A stretch of DNA of 64,000 nucleotides from an uncultured Nitrosospira sp. (GCA_900696515.1 CAADGK010000016.1:1-64000); one strand, 5' to 3'. Counted from the stretch's first letter, positions 9,897-18,254 are shown. The notes: a model not told the origin generated them from the sequence alone. Program-made: numbers and translations.

Positions 9897-10613
9897 ATGA
9901 GACGCCTCTCTCCCATACGTGTGCTGCCGTACCTGCTCTCCCTCATGGTCCTTGAGCTGATGCCTTCGCCTCCAATTTTTGCCCAAGTCATCACCGCTGG
10001 TCCACCCGCCTGTCCCGGTGTGGCCCTGACATTTGATCTCTGCCCCGTGCGCAAAGGATCCGGCTATGATCAGCCGTTGATGGACTACCTGATTGCACAT
10101 CGCATCCCGGCCACGTTCTTTATGTCCGGCAAGTGGATCGCCAAACACGACACGCAAGTGGAACAGCTTCTGGGGTTGGAGTTTTTTGAAGTGGGAACCC
10201 ATGGTGAGGTGCACGCGCACCTCCCTCTGCACGAGGCCGACGAACAGCGTGCCGAGATCTTGGGCCCCGTCACACTGCTGCAGGAGCACTACGGCCACCA
10301 AGCCAGACTCTTTCGCCCGCCGTACGGCGAATACAATGATGTGACGGTGGCCGTGGTCAAGCTGCTTGGCCTGCAGTTTATCCAATGGAACATTGAATCC
10401 GGTGATCCGGACCCGACCCTTTCCGCGGAGCAAATTCTCGCCAGAGTGTCCAGGCGTGCAAAGCCCGGCAGCATCATCGTGTTTCATGCCAATGGAAAGG
10501 GCAAGCAGACTCGTCACGTGGTCGAGCGCCTCACGCGTGAAACTCTTCCGGCCAAGCAACTTCGCCCGATGACCGTAACCGAACTATTGGATTGTACATC
10601 CCAAACCCCATGA
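9897..10613 (+). CDS. Secreted polysaccharide deacetylase, NodB (CE4) fold
   Basis: The product is predicted to remove acetyl groups from an N- or O-acetylated glycan in the periplasm or outside the cell. It has 238 residues. The first 28 or so form a signal peptide (basic start, hydrophobic core, Ala-Gln at the end). NodB motif 1 is present as LTFDLCP rather than TFDD, so the second acidic residue is missing. Motif 2 is GTHGEVHAH and motif 3 is RPPYGEYN. The catalytic-base Asp and the His pair of the metal site can be placed. The start was chosen because the signal peptide begins there. The stop overlaps the next gene's ATG. Confidence 0.87.
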   Translation: MRRLSPIRVLPYLLSLMVLELMPSPPIFAQVITAGPPACPGVALTFDLCPVRKGSGYDQPLMDYLIAHRIPATFFMSGKWIAKHDTQVEQLLGLEFFEVGTHGEVHAHLPLHEADEQRAEILGPVTLLQEHYGHQARLFRPPYGEYNDVTVAVVKLLGLQFIQWNIESGDPDPTLSAEQILARVSRRAKPGSIIVFHANGKGKQTRHVVERLTRETLPAKQLRPMTVTELLDCTSQTP

Positions 10614-11098
10614 CGACGTCGGCCATCAGAACCATGGTGCCGGATGACCGGACGGCGGTCATCCGACTATTGAGTGATTCCGAACCATGGAACCGGCTTG
10701 GCTACGGAGCGGATGATTGGAGCCGTATTTTCTGTCCTCTCCCGCAAGGCCGAGATTGCTATATCGCTGAGCGTGACGGACAAGTCGCAGGCGTCGCGAT
10801 CGTGAAGCAGAAGTTTCTCTTGGGTGACTACCTCGAACTCTTAGGTGTGGCCGTCTGGGCTCGTCAGAAGGGAATCGGCGGTCAACTCTTGACGCACATT
10901 GAGAGTCTCGTGTTCCAGAGAACCAAGAACCTGTTTGCCTGCGTGTCGGATTTCAATGAACCAGCTCGGGCGTTCTACAAGAAACAGGGCTACCTGGAAA
11001 TCGGCCCCATGCCGAATTTCCTCATCCCAGGGAGCGCGGAGATACTTCTCCGCAAGACGGCGGGACCCGCTAGAGGCAAGACGAATGGTTCATGGTAA
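10610..11098 (+). CDS. GNAT family N-acetyltransferase
   Basis: The 162-residue product carries the GNAT acetyl-CoA motif A as VAVWARQKGIGGQLL (Q/RxxGxG/A at RQKGIG) and the C-terminal NEPARAFYKKQGY segment typical of the fold. The substrate cannot be told; homologues of this kind act on small amines, antibiotics or protein N-termini. The ATG at 10610 overlaps the deacetylase stop (ATGA), so the two form a translationally coupled pair. The last codons (ThrAsnGlySerTrp) are encoded by the beginning of a heptamer array, so the natural C-terminus may have been altered by that element. Confidence 0.85.
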   Translation: MTTSAIRTMVPDDRTAVIRLLSDSEPWNRLGYGADDWSRIFCPLPQGRDCYIAERDGQVAGVAIVKQKFLLGDYLELLGVAVWARQKGIGGQLLTHIESLVFQRTKNLFACVSDFNEPARAFYKKQGYLEIGPMPNFLIPGSAEILLRKTAGPARGKTNGSW

Positions 11099-11187
11099 AT
11101 GATTCATGGCCGATGAGATGAAACCTGACAACCTCGCCTGTCTTGCATTTCCCGTTTACCATCAACCATCAGCCATAACCCATTCCC
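11081..11187. repeat. Inverted degenerate heptamer arrays after the GNAT gene
   Basis: The left arm (about 11081-11120) has ATGGTTC/ATGGTAA-type units and starts inside the GNAT gene, contributing its last codons and stop. The right arm (about 11155-11187) has complementary ACCATCA-type units. The unit sequence differs from that in the nuo spacers (ATGGTNA instead of TGGTCAT), and both arms differ in the same way, as expected if arms are kept complementary. Confidence 0.72.
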
Positions 11188-11200
11188 AGAGGCTAGACCG

Positions 11201-11599
11201 ATGAAAGTTCAAAAGCTCCTCCACACCCGCATGCGGGTCAGCGATTTGGATGAGACCGTCCAGTTTTACACGGCCATCCTTGGCCTTGAAGTCATCGAGC
11301 GAAAAACCTCCCCGCGTGGATCTCAGTTGGCCTTCCTGAAAGTGCCCAACAGCGATGAGCTGATCGAGCTGACCAGTTTTCCCCCTAGCGGACCGGTCAA
11401 AGTCCAGGAAGATCTCGTGCATCTGGCCTTTCAAGTCGAAAGTCTCGAGCAGACGATCGCAGGTCTCACTGCACAGGGAATCACCATCACCGACGGCCCC
11501 ACGACAACCTCCTCAGGCAGCCGCTTCATCTTTGTCGATGCGCCAGACGGTTACGAGATTGAGCTGATCGAGCGACCGGCGGGGGTGAAGATCGTCTAG
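11201..11599 (+). CDS. VOC family protein, lactoylglutathione lyase-like
   Basis: A 132-residue single-domain protein of the vicinal oxygen chelate superfamily. HTRMRVSDLDETVQFYTAILGLEV at the start and HLAFQVESLEQ at residues 74-84 are the paired beta-alpha-beta modules of glyoxalase I. Metal-ligand candidates are His8, Glu56 or nearby, His74 and Glu124. Length fits GloA and short VOC proteins. Real GloA activity cannot be decided, because the family includes many other enzymes. It is flanked on both sides by heptamer arrays and has GAGG upstream of the ATG. Confidence 0.82.
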   Translation: MKVQKLLHTRMRVSDLDETVQFYTAILGLEVIERKTSPRGSQLAFLKVPNSDELIELTSFPPSGPVKVQEDLVHLAFQVESLEQTIAGLTAQGITITDGPTTTSSGSRFIFVDAPDGYEIELIERPAGVKIV

Positions 11600-11607
11600 G
11601 CCCAGGA

Positions 11608-11728
11608 ATCCGTCATTCGTCAAACGGCAAGCGTGGAATCTTACTCTTCACTCTCTCTGCTAGATTGACGGCATGACTCTCCCCACAGTACCTTCTTTCC
11701 TTCGAATGACGCATCACGATTGACAAAT
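11608..11728. repeat. Inverted degenerate heptamer arrays before the dapF-like gene
   Basis: A short left arm (about 11608-11627, CGTCATTCGTCAA) and a right arm (about 11702-11728, GAATGACGCATCACGATTG) are complementary over most of their length. About 75 bp of unique sequence lies between them. The right arm ends 16 bp before the dapF-like start, leaving room for the GGAGG there. Confidence 0.65.
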
Positions 11729-11744
11729 CTGGAGGATTGCAGAA

Positions 11745-12614
11745 ATGAAGAACGGGTTTTTTCGCGGACACGGGCTGGGCAACGATTATATTGTGATGGA
11801 CCCCAAAGAGCTGACGTTCAAGCTCACGCCAAAGACCATCAAGGCGATCTGTGACCGAAACTGGGGGCTGGGCAGTGACGGGATCCTGGCCCTGGTTCCC
11901 TCAAAGAAGGCTGACTTCGGATTGCGCATTTTCAACCCGGACGGGAGTGAGGCCGAGAAGTCGGGGAACGGGCTGCGTATTTTCGCCCGCTACCTCCATG
12001 CGACCGGGAGGACCAAGAAGAAACACTTCACGGTCGATACGAAAGGTGGAAAAGTGACAATCGCATTGCATGTAGACCGGCATGGCGATGCGGCAGCGGC
12101 AACCGTTGAGATGGGAACCGCCACATTCAGGCCTGATGCGCTCCCCTGCTCATTAGACGTGCCCGAATTGATTCAACAACCGATTGAAGCAGCTGGAGCT
12201 CCGCTGACTTTTACCGGCGTGAGCGTCGGAAACCCTCATTGCGTTGTCTTCAAGCCGGCGGAAGAATCCTGGTCGCGCGACGAGCTCTTGACACTTGGGC
12301 CGGCCCTTGAAAACCACAAGCTGTTTCCCAAACGAACGAACGTGCAACTGGCCGTTCCAACCGGACCGAAAGAAATCTTCATTCTGATTTGGGAACGTGG
12401 GGCCGGGGAGACACAGGCCTCCGGTTCATCGTCCTGCGCGGCAGCAAGCGCCGCGGTACGCCTCGGATTGGTAAAGAGCCCTGTGACGGTAAAGATGCCG
12501 GGAGGCACGCTGAACATCGAGGTGGCCTCTGACTTCGGCCTCACCATGAAGGGCCCCGTTGCCGAGGTGGCCCGAGGGACCTTGAGCCCGTCGTTTGTCC
12601 GTTCGCTCCGATGA
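11745..12614 (+). CDS. dapF: Diaminopimelate epimerase family protein with both catalytic cysteines replaced by serine
   Basis: DapF interconverts LL- and meso-diaminopimelate for lysine and peptidoglycan synthesis, using two cysteines as general acid and base. This 289-residue protein keeps the two-domain DapF fold, with GNDYIVMD, DGSEAEKSGNGLRIFARYL and WERGAGETQASGSSSCAAA. However, the position equal to E. coli Cys73 is Ser73 and that of Cys217 is Ser226. A cysteine does occur five residues later (Cys231). GGAGG sits 10 bp before the ATG. It may be a serine-using epimerase, a different racemase, or a catalytically changed paralogue; a canonical dapF could exist elsewhere in the genome. Confidence 0.8.
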   Translation: MKNGFFRGHGLGNDYIVMDPKELTFKLTPKTIKAICDRNWGLGSDGILALVPSKKADFGLRIFNPDGSEAEKSGNGLRIFARYLHATGRTKKKHFTVDTKGGKVTIALHVDRHGDAAAATVEMGTATFRPDALPCSLDVPELIQQPIEAAGAPLTFTGVSVGNPHCVVFKPAEESWSRDELLTLGPALENHKLFPKRTNVQLAVPTGPKEIFILIWERGAGETQASGSSSCAAASAAVRLGLVKSPVTVKMPGGTLNIEVASDFGLTMKGPVAEVARGTLSPSFVRSLR

Positions 12615-12622
12615 AGAGTTCC

Positions 12623-13152
12623 ATGGGAAATGGTTGATGGTTAATGGTCGATGTCCGAATGGCTCACGGATATCGGGTCATGGCTGATCGCAAAAAATGG
12701 GAAAGAGGAAAATAGAACGGGTCGAAGAGATGCCTGTTTTTCAAGCCTGCATGGCGTTAGCCTTGAGCATTGAGAAGAGCTCGCGTGCCTTTGGCCCTGA
12801 CTTCAAATGGCTTCGCAGTCAGATATTGCGTTCATCAGAGTCGGTCTGTGCGAATATGACCGAAGGGTTTTACTCCCAATACAGCACGGAATACCTTCAG
12901 GCTTTGTATCGGTGCCGTCGTGAGGGACAAGAAACGATGACGCATGTGCGCTATGCAATGGCCGTCAAGCAAATGTCTGATGAGAGAGGATTGGCACTCT
13001 CCAAAGGATACGACAATGCCCTTATGCAACTGGCAAGTCTCATTACGAGCATTGAACGCAAGATCCGTGAGCGTGGAAAAGCCAAGGCCGGGCGTCCCTC
13101 AGGCTCCTCTTGACTGATCGACCATTCTCCATCGACCATATACCATTGACCA
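12623..13152. repeat. Heptamer element whose two arms enclose the four-helix-bundle gene
   Basis: The left arm (about 12623-12653) has ATGGTTG/ATGGTTA/ATGGTCG-type units. The right arm (about 13114-13152) has CGACCAT/TGACCAT-type units and is complementary to the left. The 417-bp gene for the S23-type four-helix-bundle protein occupies the loop. The right arm ends exactly with the uvrC ATG. This is the only copy in the window with a gene between its arms. Confidence 0.7.
12697..13113 (+). CDS. Four-helix-bundle protein of the 23S rRNA intervening-sequence (S23/IVP) family
   Basis: A 138-residue, mostly helical protein. The pattern ..FQACMALALSIEKSS..FP(D).., LRSQILRSSESVCANMTEGF and YLQALYRCRREGQETMTHV matches the S23 family, first found as ORFs inside intervening sequences of 23S rRNA genes, and is related to the Avd protein of diversity-generating retroelements. 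Its molecular function is not known. No reverse transcriptase or repeat pair of a retroelement is near. The gene lies between complementary heptamer arms, as the classical IVS ORF lies in the loop of a long stem. The C-terminus is basic and Gly/Ser-rich. Confidence 0.82.
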   Translation: MGKRKIERVEEMPVFQACMALALSIEKSSRAFGPDFKWLRSQILRSSESVCANMTEGFYSQYSTEYLQALYRCRREGQETMTHVRYAMAVKQMSDERGLALSKGYDNALMQLASLITSIERKIRERGKAKAGRPSGSS

Positions 13153-15008
13153 TGCATCCCACTACCGCCCTGCAATCCAAACTCGCGCATCTCCCCGACC
13201 AACCCGGCGTCTACCTGTTCAAGAACGAGCAACGAGACATCATTTATATCGGGAAAGCCGCGGTGCTCGCCGACCGTGTCCGGTCGTACTTTCAGAAGAG
13301 TGCCGACCATAGCCCCAAGACCAGCCTGCTCGTCAGTCAGGTGGCCGATCTGGAAACAATGGTGACTCGATCAGAGCTCGAAGCGCTGATTCTCGAGAGC
13401 AATTTGGTCAAGCGCCATAAGCCCCGCTTCAACGTCGTGTTGCGGGACGACAAGCAATATCCCTATGTACGGCTGCCGATCAAAGATGATTTCCCTCGAC
13501 TGTCGATCGTGCGCCGCGTGCAAAAGGACGGCGCGCTCTACTATGGTCCGTATACCCCGGCGAACGCCCTGCGAGAGACGTTGAAAGTCCTCAAGCAGGT
13601 CTTTCCGCTCGCCACCTGCACGATCGACATCGATGGCACCGCCGAGCGCGCCTGTATCGAGTTTGAAATCAAGCGATGCATGGCGCCTTGCACCGGGAAT
13701 CAATCGAAAGCCGACTATCATGAGATCGTCCGACAAGTCCGTCACTTTTTGGAAGGCCGAGACCGCGAGTTGCTGGACGATCTTCGGATGCGCATGGAGG
13801 CCGCAGCGGACCGGGAAGAATTCGAGGAGGCCGCACGGTTACGGGACCGTCTCTTTAAGATCGAACGGATGCTGGAGAAACAACGGATCACGCAAACCTC
13901 GGCCGCTGATCAAGATGTGATCGGCCTATCCAGGCAAGGCGCAGCCGTCGATCTCCAAATTCTGTTCGTGCGCGGCGGTCTGCTGATCGGGCGGAAAGAT
14001 TTCTTCTGGCCCCAGTCGGCCGATGCATCGGACGAGGAGCTCGTTCGCTCAGCCATCGAACAATTTTATAATAAGGATGGGCAACCCCCGAGAGAACTGC
14101 TCATCCCAACCGACCTCGAAGACGCGATGCTGATTCAGCAATGGCTCTCCGAGAAGCGTGGCGAATCGGTTCGAGTCTGCTCGCCCGAACGAGGCGCCAA
14201 ACATCAACTCGTCCTCTTGGCCGAGGAGAATGCGGCGGCGGCGGCGGCCGATCACTTACGGGACGAAGCCCTCGATCGGCAAGCCGGTGAGGAACTGAAG
14301 CGGATGCTCCGACTGGATCAGCCCCCGCGGCGCATCGAAGGATTCGATATCTCCAATACGATGGGCCACCAATCTGTTGCGTCCATGGTCGTCTGGGAAG
14401 ACGGACAGATGAAGAAGGCCGACTATCGGCGATTCAAGATACACACCGTCGTGGGCGCCAACGATTTCGCCAGCATGAAAGAAGTGGTCACACGACGCTA
14501 CGGCGAAGCCGGTGGTGAGCCCTTCGGTGAGGCTCAGGGGAGGCTGGGTAGAACCATGGAGAACCTCGCCCAACCGGATCTGATTCTGATCGACGGCGGA
14601 TTGGGGCAACTGGGTGCCGCGCTGGAAGGACTGAGGGCGGTCGGCCGAGAGCACATCCCCATCCTGGGACTCGCAAAGGCCCGTGGAGACAAGGAAGAGC
14701 GGGTCTTCTTGGCGGGACGGAAAAATCCGATTCCGCTCAAACCGCAGACTCCTTCCACCCATCTGCTCCAACGCATCCGTGATGAAGCCCATCGTTTCGC
14801 GATCACGTTCCACCGGAAGCTACGCGGCAAAGCACTGGTCAGTTCCAAGCTCGATCACATCATCGGAATCGGCGAGATACGGCGCGATCAACTGTTGAAG
14901 CGATTCGGCAGCCTTGAACAATTGGCCTCAGCCAGCGACGACGCTCTGCGGGAGGCTGGATTGAATAGGGAAACCGTGGTGAATCTCCGCAAGACACTGG
15001 CGTCATGA
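13152..15008 (+). CDS. uvrC: Excinuclease ABC subunit C
   Basis: UvrC makes the two incisions around a DNA lesion bound by UvrB. The 618-residue product has an N-terminal GIY-YIG nuclease domain (GVYLFK...IIYIGKA, residues about 12-40), a UVR motif (DREEFEEAARLRDRLFKIERM, about 218-240), an RNase H-like second nuclease (GFDISNTMGH, LILIDGGLGQL) and a C-terminal helix-hairpin-helix. The start ATG is the last unit of a heptamer arm; an in-frame TTG 42 bp upstream overlaps the preceding gene and is less likely. Between the RNase H motifs a short palindromic repeat (14517-14540) adds a Gly-rich loop in frame. uvrA lies 16 kb away in the same window. Confidence 0.95.
   Translation: MHPTTALQSKLAHLPDQPGVYLFKNEQRDIIYIGKAAVLADRVRSYFQKSADHSPKTSLLVSQVADLETMVTRSELEALILESNLVKRHKPRFNVVLRDDKQYPYVRLPIKDDFPRLSIVRRVQKDGALYYGPYTPANALRETLKVLKQVFPLATCTIDIDGTAERACIEFEIKRCMAPCTGNQSKADYHEIVRQVRHFLEGRDRELLDDLRMRMEAAADREEFEEAARLRDRLFKIERMLEKQRITQTSAADQDVIGLSRQGAAVDLQILFVRGGLLIGRKDFFWPQSADASDEELVRSAIEQFYNKDGQPPRELLIPTDLEDAMLIQQWLSEKRGESVRVCSPERGAKHQLVLLAEENAAAAAADHLRDEALDRQAGEELKRMLRLDQPPRRIEGFDISNTMGHQSVASMVVWEDGQMKKADYRRFKIHTVVGANDFASMKEVVTRRYGEAGGEPFGEAQGRLGRTMENLAQPDLILIDGGLGQLGAALEGLRAVGREHIPILGLAKARGDKEERVFLAGRKNPIPLKPQTPSTHLLQRIRDEAHRFAITFHRKLRGKALVSSKLDHIIGIGEIRRDQLLKRFGSLEQLASASDDALREAGLNRETVVNLRKTLAS
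14517..14540. repeat. Short palindromic repeat in frame within uvrC
   Basis: GAGCC and GGCTC arms surround a CTTCGGTGA centre, with the overlapping CCCTTCGG...AGGG pairing. It encodes part of the extra GEPFGEAQGRLG loop (residues about 456-467), which is absent from usual UvrC proteins at that point. Similar CCCTTCG-centred palindromes are common dispersed repeats in many bacterial genomes. A related CTTCGGC/GCCGAAG palindrome is inside pstA in this window. Confidence 0.5.
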
Positions 15009-15029
15009 AATCAGCACGGCTTCGATTCT

Positions 15030-16421
15030 CTAATAGAGACAGCGAACGCTGAAGATTCCCAAATGCACGAACGCGTGATAGCTCCCGTCCACGGTCGGAT
15101 TCGCATTGCCGACAACCGTACGAGATTCATAGAACCACTCCTGATACGCCAGGTCGAGCCCAATCCCTTTCGGCCATAACACCGACTCTCCGCTGCAAGG
15201 GATCAGTCCCAGAAAGCGCCCCCGCCCCTGACACATAACGCCCACACCAAGGGATAGGGTATGGGCGGGCAGTGAAATGATACCGGGATTGAACGTCTCT
15301 TCAGGAACGGGATCCGCCGTATACGTGTATCCTGACCTGGCCGCGACCTCCCAGTGTGGCAGCCACCCTGGGTTCAGCCATCGATATTCTGTGCCGAGAG
15401 CAATCACCGGCACATTCTTCCACCGCTGCGGCTGAGGGATACTGGCTCCCGTGGACAACCGCACATCGAGATTCTTATTCGAGCTCCATCCTATGTACTC
15501 GACATCGAGCTCAATTTTCCACTCGCCGGTGCGAGTACGCACCGGCCAGACCGCAACGGCTCCTGTAACCCGTTGCGGAAGCACAAGATCCGTCTCGGCA
15601 TCCGCTACCTTGATCCCGTTCACTAACAACGAGCCGTTCAGCGGCAGCACCGCCTGACTCCGATAGACCGCGCCAATGGATATGAGCGGTTTGTCGTCTC
15701 TATTTCTCACAGGAGTATACAGCAGACCTACCGTCACGCCCGCTCCGGTCCCCGTACCATTGAGTTCGATGGCAGATCCGGAAGGAATGCCAAGCCCTCC
15801 CGCGCTGATTTGCTTCTGCTCGACGTGGCCCTCGCCAAGAAACCCGGCAAACGTATAGATGTCCGCCCCCACGGCTAATGAGAAATTGTGACTGAGCCTG
15901 TATGCAATCGCGGGTGTAAGATGAATCATCGGCAATTCCGCCGATGTCACAGCCGAATTGAAAGGATTCTCGAGAGGATAGCGTGTTCGTAACCCGAATG
16001 AGGTGACCAACCCCAACCCAATGGTGACGTCGGAAAAGCGAGCCGCCCCGAGCGCCCCGAGATTCGCGCTGAGATACGTGTGCCCCGGAGGGGGAAAGCT
16101 GACGCTTCCTCCGTAATCTCCACGGGTATCCAATCCAAACGTATTCTTCGTCTTGATGGAACCGCCCAATAACGCAATGCCAAAGACGGTCTGAATACCG
16201 GCGGCTCGTGTCAGGCCCGCAGGGTTATAGTGGATCGCCGACGCATCGTCGGCTTGAGCGGCAAATGCGTTTCCCTGACCGGCAGCGACCGCCCCCTGTG
16301 GTTGAAACCGCAGCGCTTGGGCCATTGTGGCTACCGGAGACAGAACGAACACCCAGCCGACGGCTATTCCGGCTGCCAATCTAACTAGCGAGACGCACCC
16401 TACGGAAAACATTCCATACAT
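15030..16421 (-). CDS. Outer-membrane transport protein, OmpP1/FadL/TodX family
   Basis: FadL-type porins carry long-chain fatty acids or other hydrophobic compounds across the outer membrane. The product, about 463 residues from ATG 16421, has a signal peptide with a hydrophobic core ending at ...ATMAQA. The conserved mature N-terminus follows, with GAVAAGQGNAFAAQADDASAIHYNPAGLTR, including the family NPAG motif that forms the hatch. The rest alternates short polar and hydrophobic strands as in a 14-strand barrel, ending in aromatic residues. The frame is open 75 bases further upstream, but that part does not look like a signal peptide. It is divergent from luxR. Confidence 0.88.
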   Translation of the reverse strand: MYGMFSVGCVSLVRLAAGIAVGWVFVLSPVATMAQALRFQPQGAVAAGQGNAFAAQADDASAIHYNPAGLTRAAGIQTVFGIALLGGSIKTKNTFGLDTRGDYGGSVSFPPPGHTYLSANLGALGAARFSDVTIGLGLVTSFGLRTRYPLENPFNSAVTSAELPMIHLTPAIAYRLSHNFSLAVGADIYTFAGFLGEGHVEQKQISAGGLGIPSGSAIELNGTGTGAGVTVGLLYTPVRNRDDKPLISIGAVYRSQAVLPLNGSLLVNGIKVADAETDLVLPQRVTGAVAVWPVRTRTGEWKIELDVEYIGWSSNKNLDVRLSTGASIPQPQRWKNVPVIALGTEYRWLNPGWLPHWEVAARSGYTYTADPVPEETFNPGIISLPAHTLSLGVGVMCQGRGRFLGLIPCSGESVLWPKGIGLDLAYQEWFYESRTVVGNANPTVDGSYHAFVHLGIFSVRCLY

Positions 16422-16601
16422 ACATCGACCCTGTTCTCCATCTCCCGCAGATGTCCATGATAACCGTACAACAGGTGAATACCCGATCACGATCACGGAA
16501 GACTAGGTCTCTATGGCCCTATGTATTAGCCTCTATACAACGATCCTTGCACTTTCATATAATGCCGCGCCAATTTGATTTGTCTCGATATGGAGGCATC
16601 C

Positions 16602-17402
16602 ATGGGACAGTCGAGCAATAAGCGCCCCTTCCCTCATCACCTGTTTGAACAACTGTCACATCCTGAGTGCACGTCCTTTATCGAAGCGCTCCACTACATG
16701 ACCGAAGCGAAGACGACGGCGGATGTCAAGGATGCGCTCGTTCAGTTTCAAAACTTATTTCCGTTTTCGCGGGTGATCGGCGGGCTCGCCCGCCTGACGC
16801 CGAACGGCCGTTTCGACGGATTCACCAACGTCATCAATGTGAGTTACCCGGACGAATGGATCAAGCTCTACTGGCAAAACGGCTACTTTGAGGTCGACCC
16901 CGTCTTCCAGAGCGCGCTGAACAAGCCGGGCACGCAACACTGGGGAACAACCTATCGCGAAGCCACCTCTTTGAAACAGCAGGAGTTCATGGCGACCGCC
17001 AGGGAATTCGGGCTGGCCGACGGCATTACGACCGGATCCGCCGATCCTGCCTGCCGGGTCGCAACCTTCTGTTCCTTTGCTTCCGCGGACAGCGTGGATG
17101 CGGCGCGCTATGTTCCCTTAATCGAATATTTCGGACATTACGTGCACATGGCGCTGTTGCGGACCGCCCCGGCGAAGGCTCAATCCATGGATCGCTGCGT
17201 CAAGAAACTCACGCTGAGAGAACTCACGATCCTGAATTGGGTCAAGAACGGCAAAACGAACTGGGAAATTGCCCAAATCATGGGAGTCACTGAGCGCACG
17301 ATCCGCTTTCATGTCGAAAGCATCTTTTCCAAGCTGGATGTCACATCCCGCTCGCAGGCGGTCGCCACCGCCATTGAACATGGCCTGCCGAATGTGGTCT
17401 AA
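16602..17402 (+). CDS. luxR: LuxR-type quorum-sensing transcription factor
   Basis: A 266-residue regulator. Residues about 25-185 are an autoinducer-binding domain with the conserved acyl-homoserine-lactone pocket residues in order: Trp86, Tyr90, Asp99, Pro100 and Trp114, with a conserved Gly near 141. Residues about 203-262 are a GerE/LuxR helix-turn-helix (LTLRELTILNWV..GKTNWEIAQIMGVTERTIRFHV). GGAGG lies 5 bp before the chosen ATG; in-frame TTG and ATG codons upstream lack such a site. It is convergent with luxI, 46 bp away, the usual pairing of receptor and synthase. A lux box upstream of luxI is its probable target. Confidence 0.92.
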   Translation: MGQSSNKRPFPHHLFEQLSHPECTSFIEALHYMTEAKTTADVKDALVQFQNLFPFSRVIGGLARLTPNGRFDGFTNVINVSYPDEWIKLYWQNGYFEVDPVFQSALNKPGTQHWGTTYREATSLKQQEFMATAREFGLADGITTGSADPACRVATFCSFASADSVDAARYVPLIEYFGHYVHMALLRTAPAKAQSMDRCVKKLTLRELTILNWVKNGKTNWEIAQIMGVTERTIRFHVESIFSKLDVTSRSQAVATAIEHGLPNVV

Positions 17403-17448
17403 CTCTTCCGGATAACGTTCGGGACCGGCGCTCGACGGCCACCACGGG

Positions 17449-18168
17449 TCATGCCAACGCGGGGACAGGCCGGTGGCTGAAGGTTGAGGTTCGCCCGGTC
17501 ACCAGGGTCCCCGTCGGGGTCGCCAGTGTCGAGATCCATTCGAGGAAAGCCGGTCTCTTGTACCGGTTCTCTTCGTCGAAACGAACCATGTCATAGATCC
17601 CCGCGACCACACCGACATCGGCGGGCGACAGGTTCACCACGGGACCGATCGGCTCACAAGGAAATCCGAGCATGCGCAGCGCCCGCAAAAAGCGCTGTTC
17701 GACCTCAAGGTAATAGTACCGAATCTCATTATCCACCGCCCATTGGTAAATCCCTTTTAACACGCCCAGCAGGATTCGGCTTGACCGCCTGGCGTCGTGA
17801 ATGTCTGGACTGACGGCCAGCCTGGTAATCTCCGCTGTATCCGGCTCTTTCCTGATGGCATAGCCCCGAGGCAGGAGTGCCCCGAATTCATTCTCCAGCA
17901 TGAATTTCCCGGAAGGAGGAAGAAGGCGCGCCATACCGAGCAAGACGCCGTCCCGTGCGAAAACTCCCACCGTCACGCCCCAGAGATCGTACATATCCAT
18001 CTCCGTCCCGTCTTCCGCCGACGGCACCCAGCCCAACGTCTCCGCGAACACGCGATGCCGCAGCCGATAGGCCTGTTGCAGGTCGGCATCGTCGGTGAGT
18101 GTCTTGACGAGAAACTCTCCTTCATGAAAGGCAATCGCTTTATGTTCGGATGAGACGGGGAACTGCAT
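17449..18168 (-). CDS. luxI: LuxI-type acyl-homoserine-lactone synthase
   Basis: This enzyme joins an acyl group to S-adenosylmethionine and releases an N-acyl-homoserine lactone signal. All hallmark residues can be placed: Arg37, Phe41, Trp47, Asp58, Asp61, Arg81, Glu113 and Arg116, with spacing like LuxI Arg24/Phe28/Trp34/Asp45/Asp48/Arg69/Glu100/Arg103. The product is 239 residues, slightly longer than LuxI. AGGAGG is 5 bp before ATG 18168; the frame is open 81 bases more, but without a ribosome site. The chain length of the signal cannot be predicted. A dyad of lux-box type lies 86 bp upstream, so autoinduction is likely. Confidence 0.92.
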   Translation of the reverse strand: MQFPVSSEHKAIAFHEGEFLVKTLTDDADLQQAYRLRHRVFAETLGWVPSAEDGTEMDMYDLWGVTVGVFARDGVLLGMARLLPPSGKFMLENEFGALLPRGYAIRKEPDTAEITRLAVSPDIHDARRSSRILLGVLKGIYQWAVDNEIRYYYLEVEQRFLRALRMLGFPCEPIGPVVNLSPADVGVVAGIYDMVRFDEENRYKRPAFLEWISTLATPTGTLVTGRTSTFSHRPVPALA

Positions 18169-18254
18169 ACGTACCTCCTGCATAGGCCGGTTACTGATAG
18201 GGCTGGTTGCCTGACTGCGGTGCCGGATGGTTCCATTTTCAGACGACAATCGTC

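Noticed and set aside
12697-13113. Diversity-generating retroelement, because the S23 protein resembles Avd
   Set aside because: No reverse transcriptase, template repeat or variable-region gene is near.
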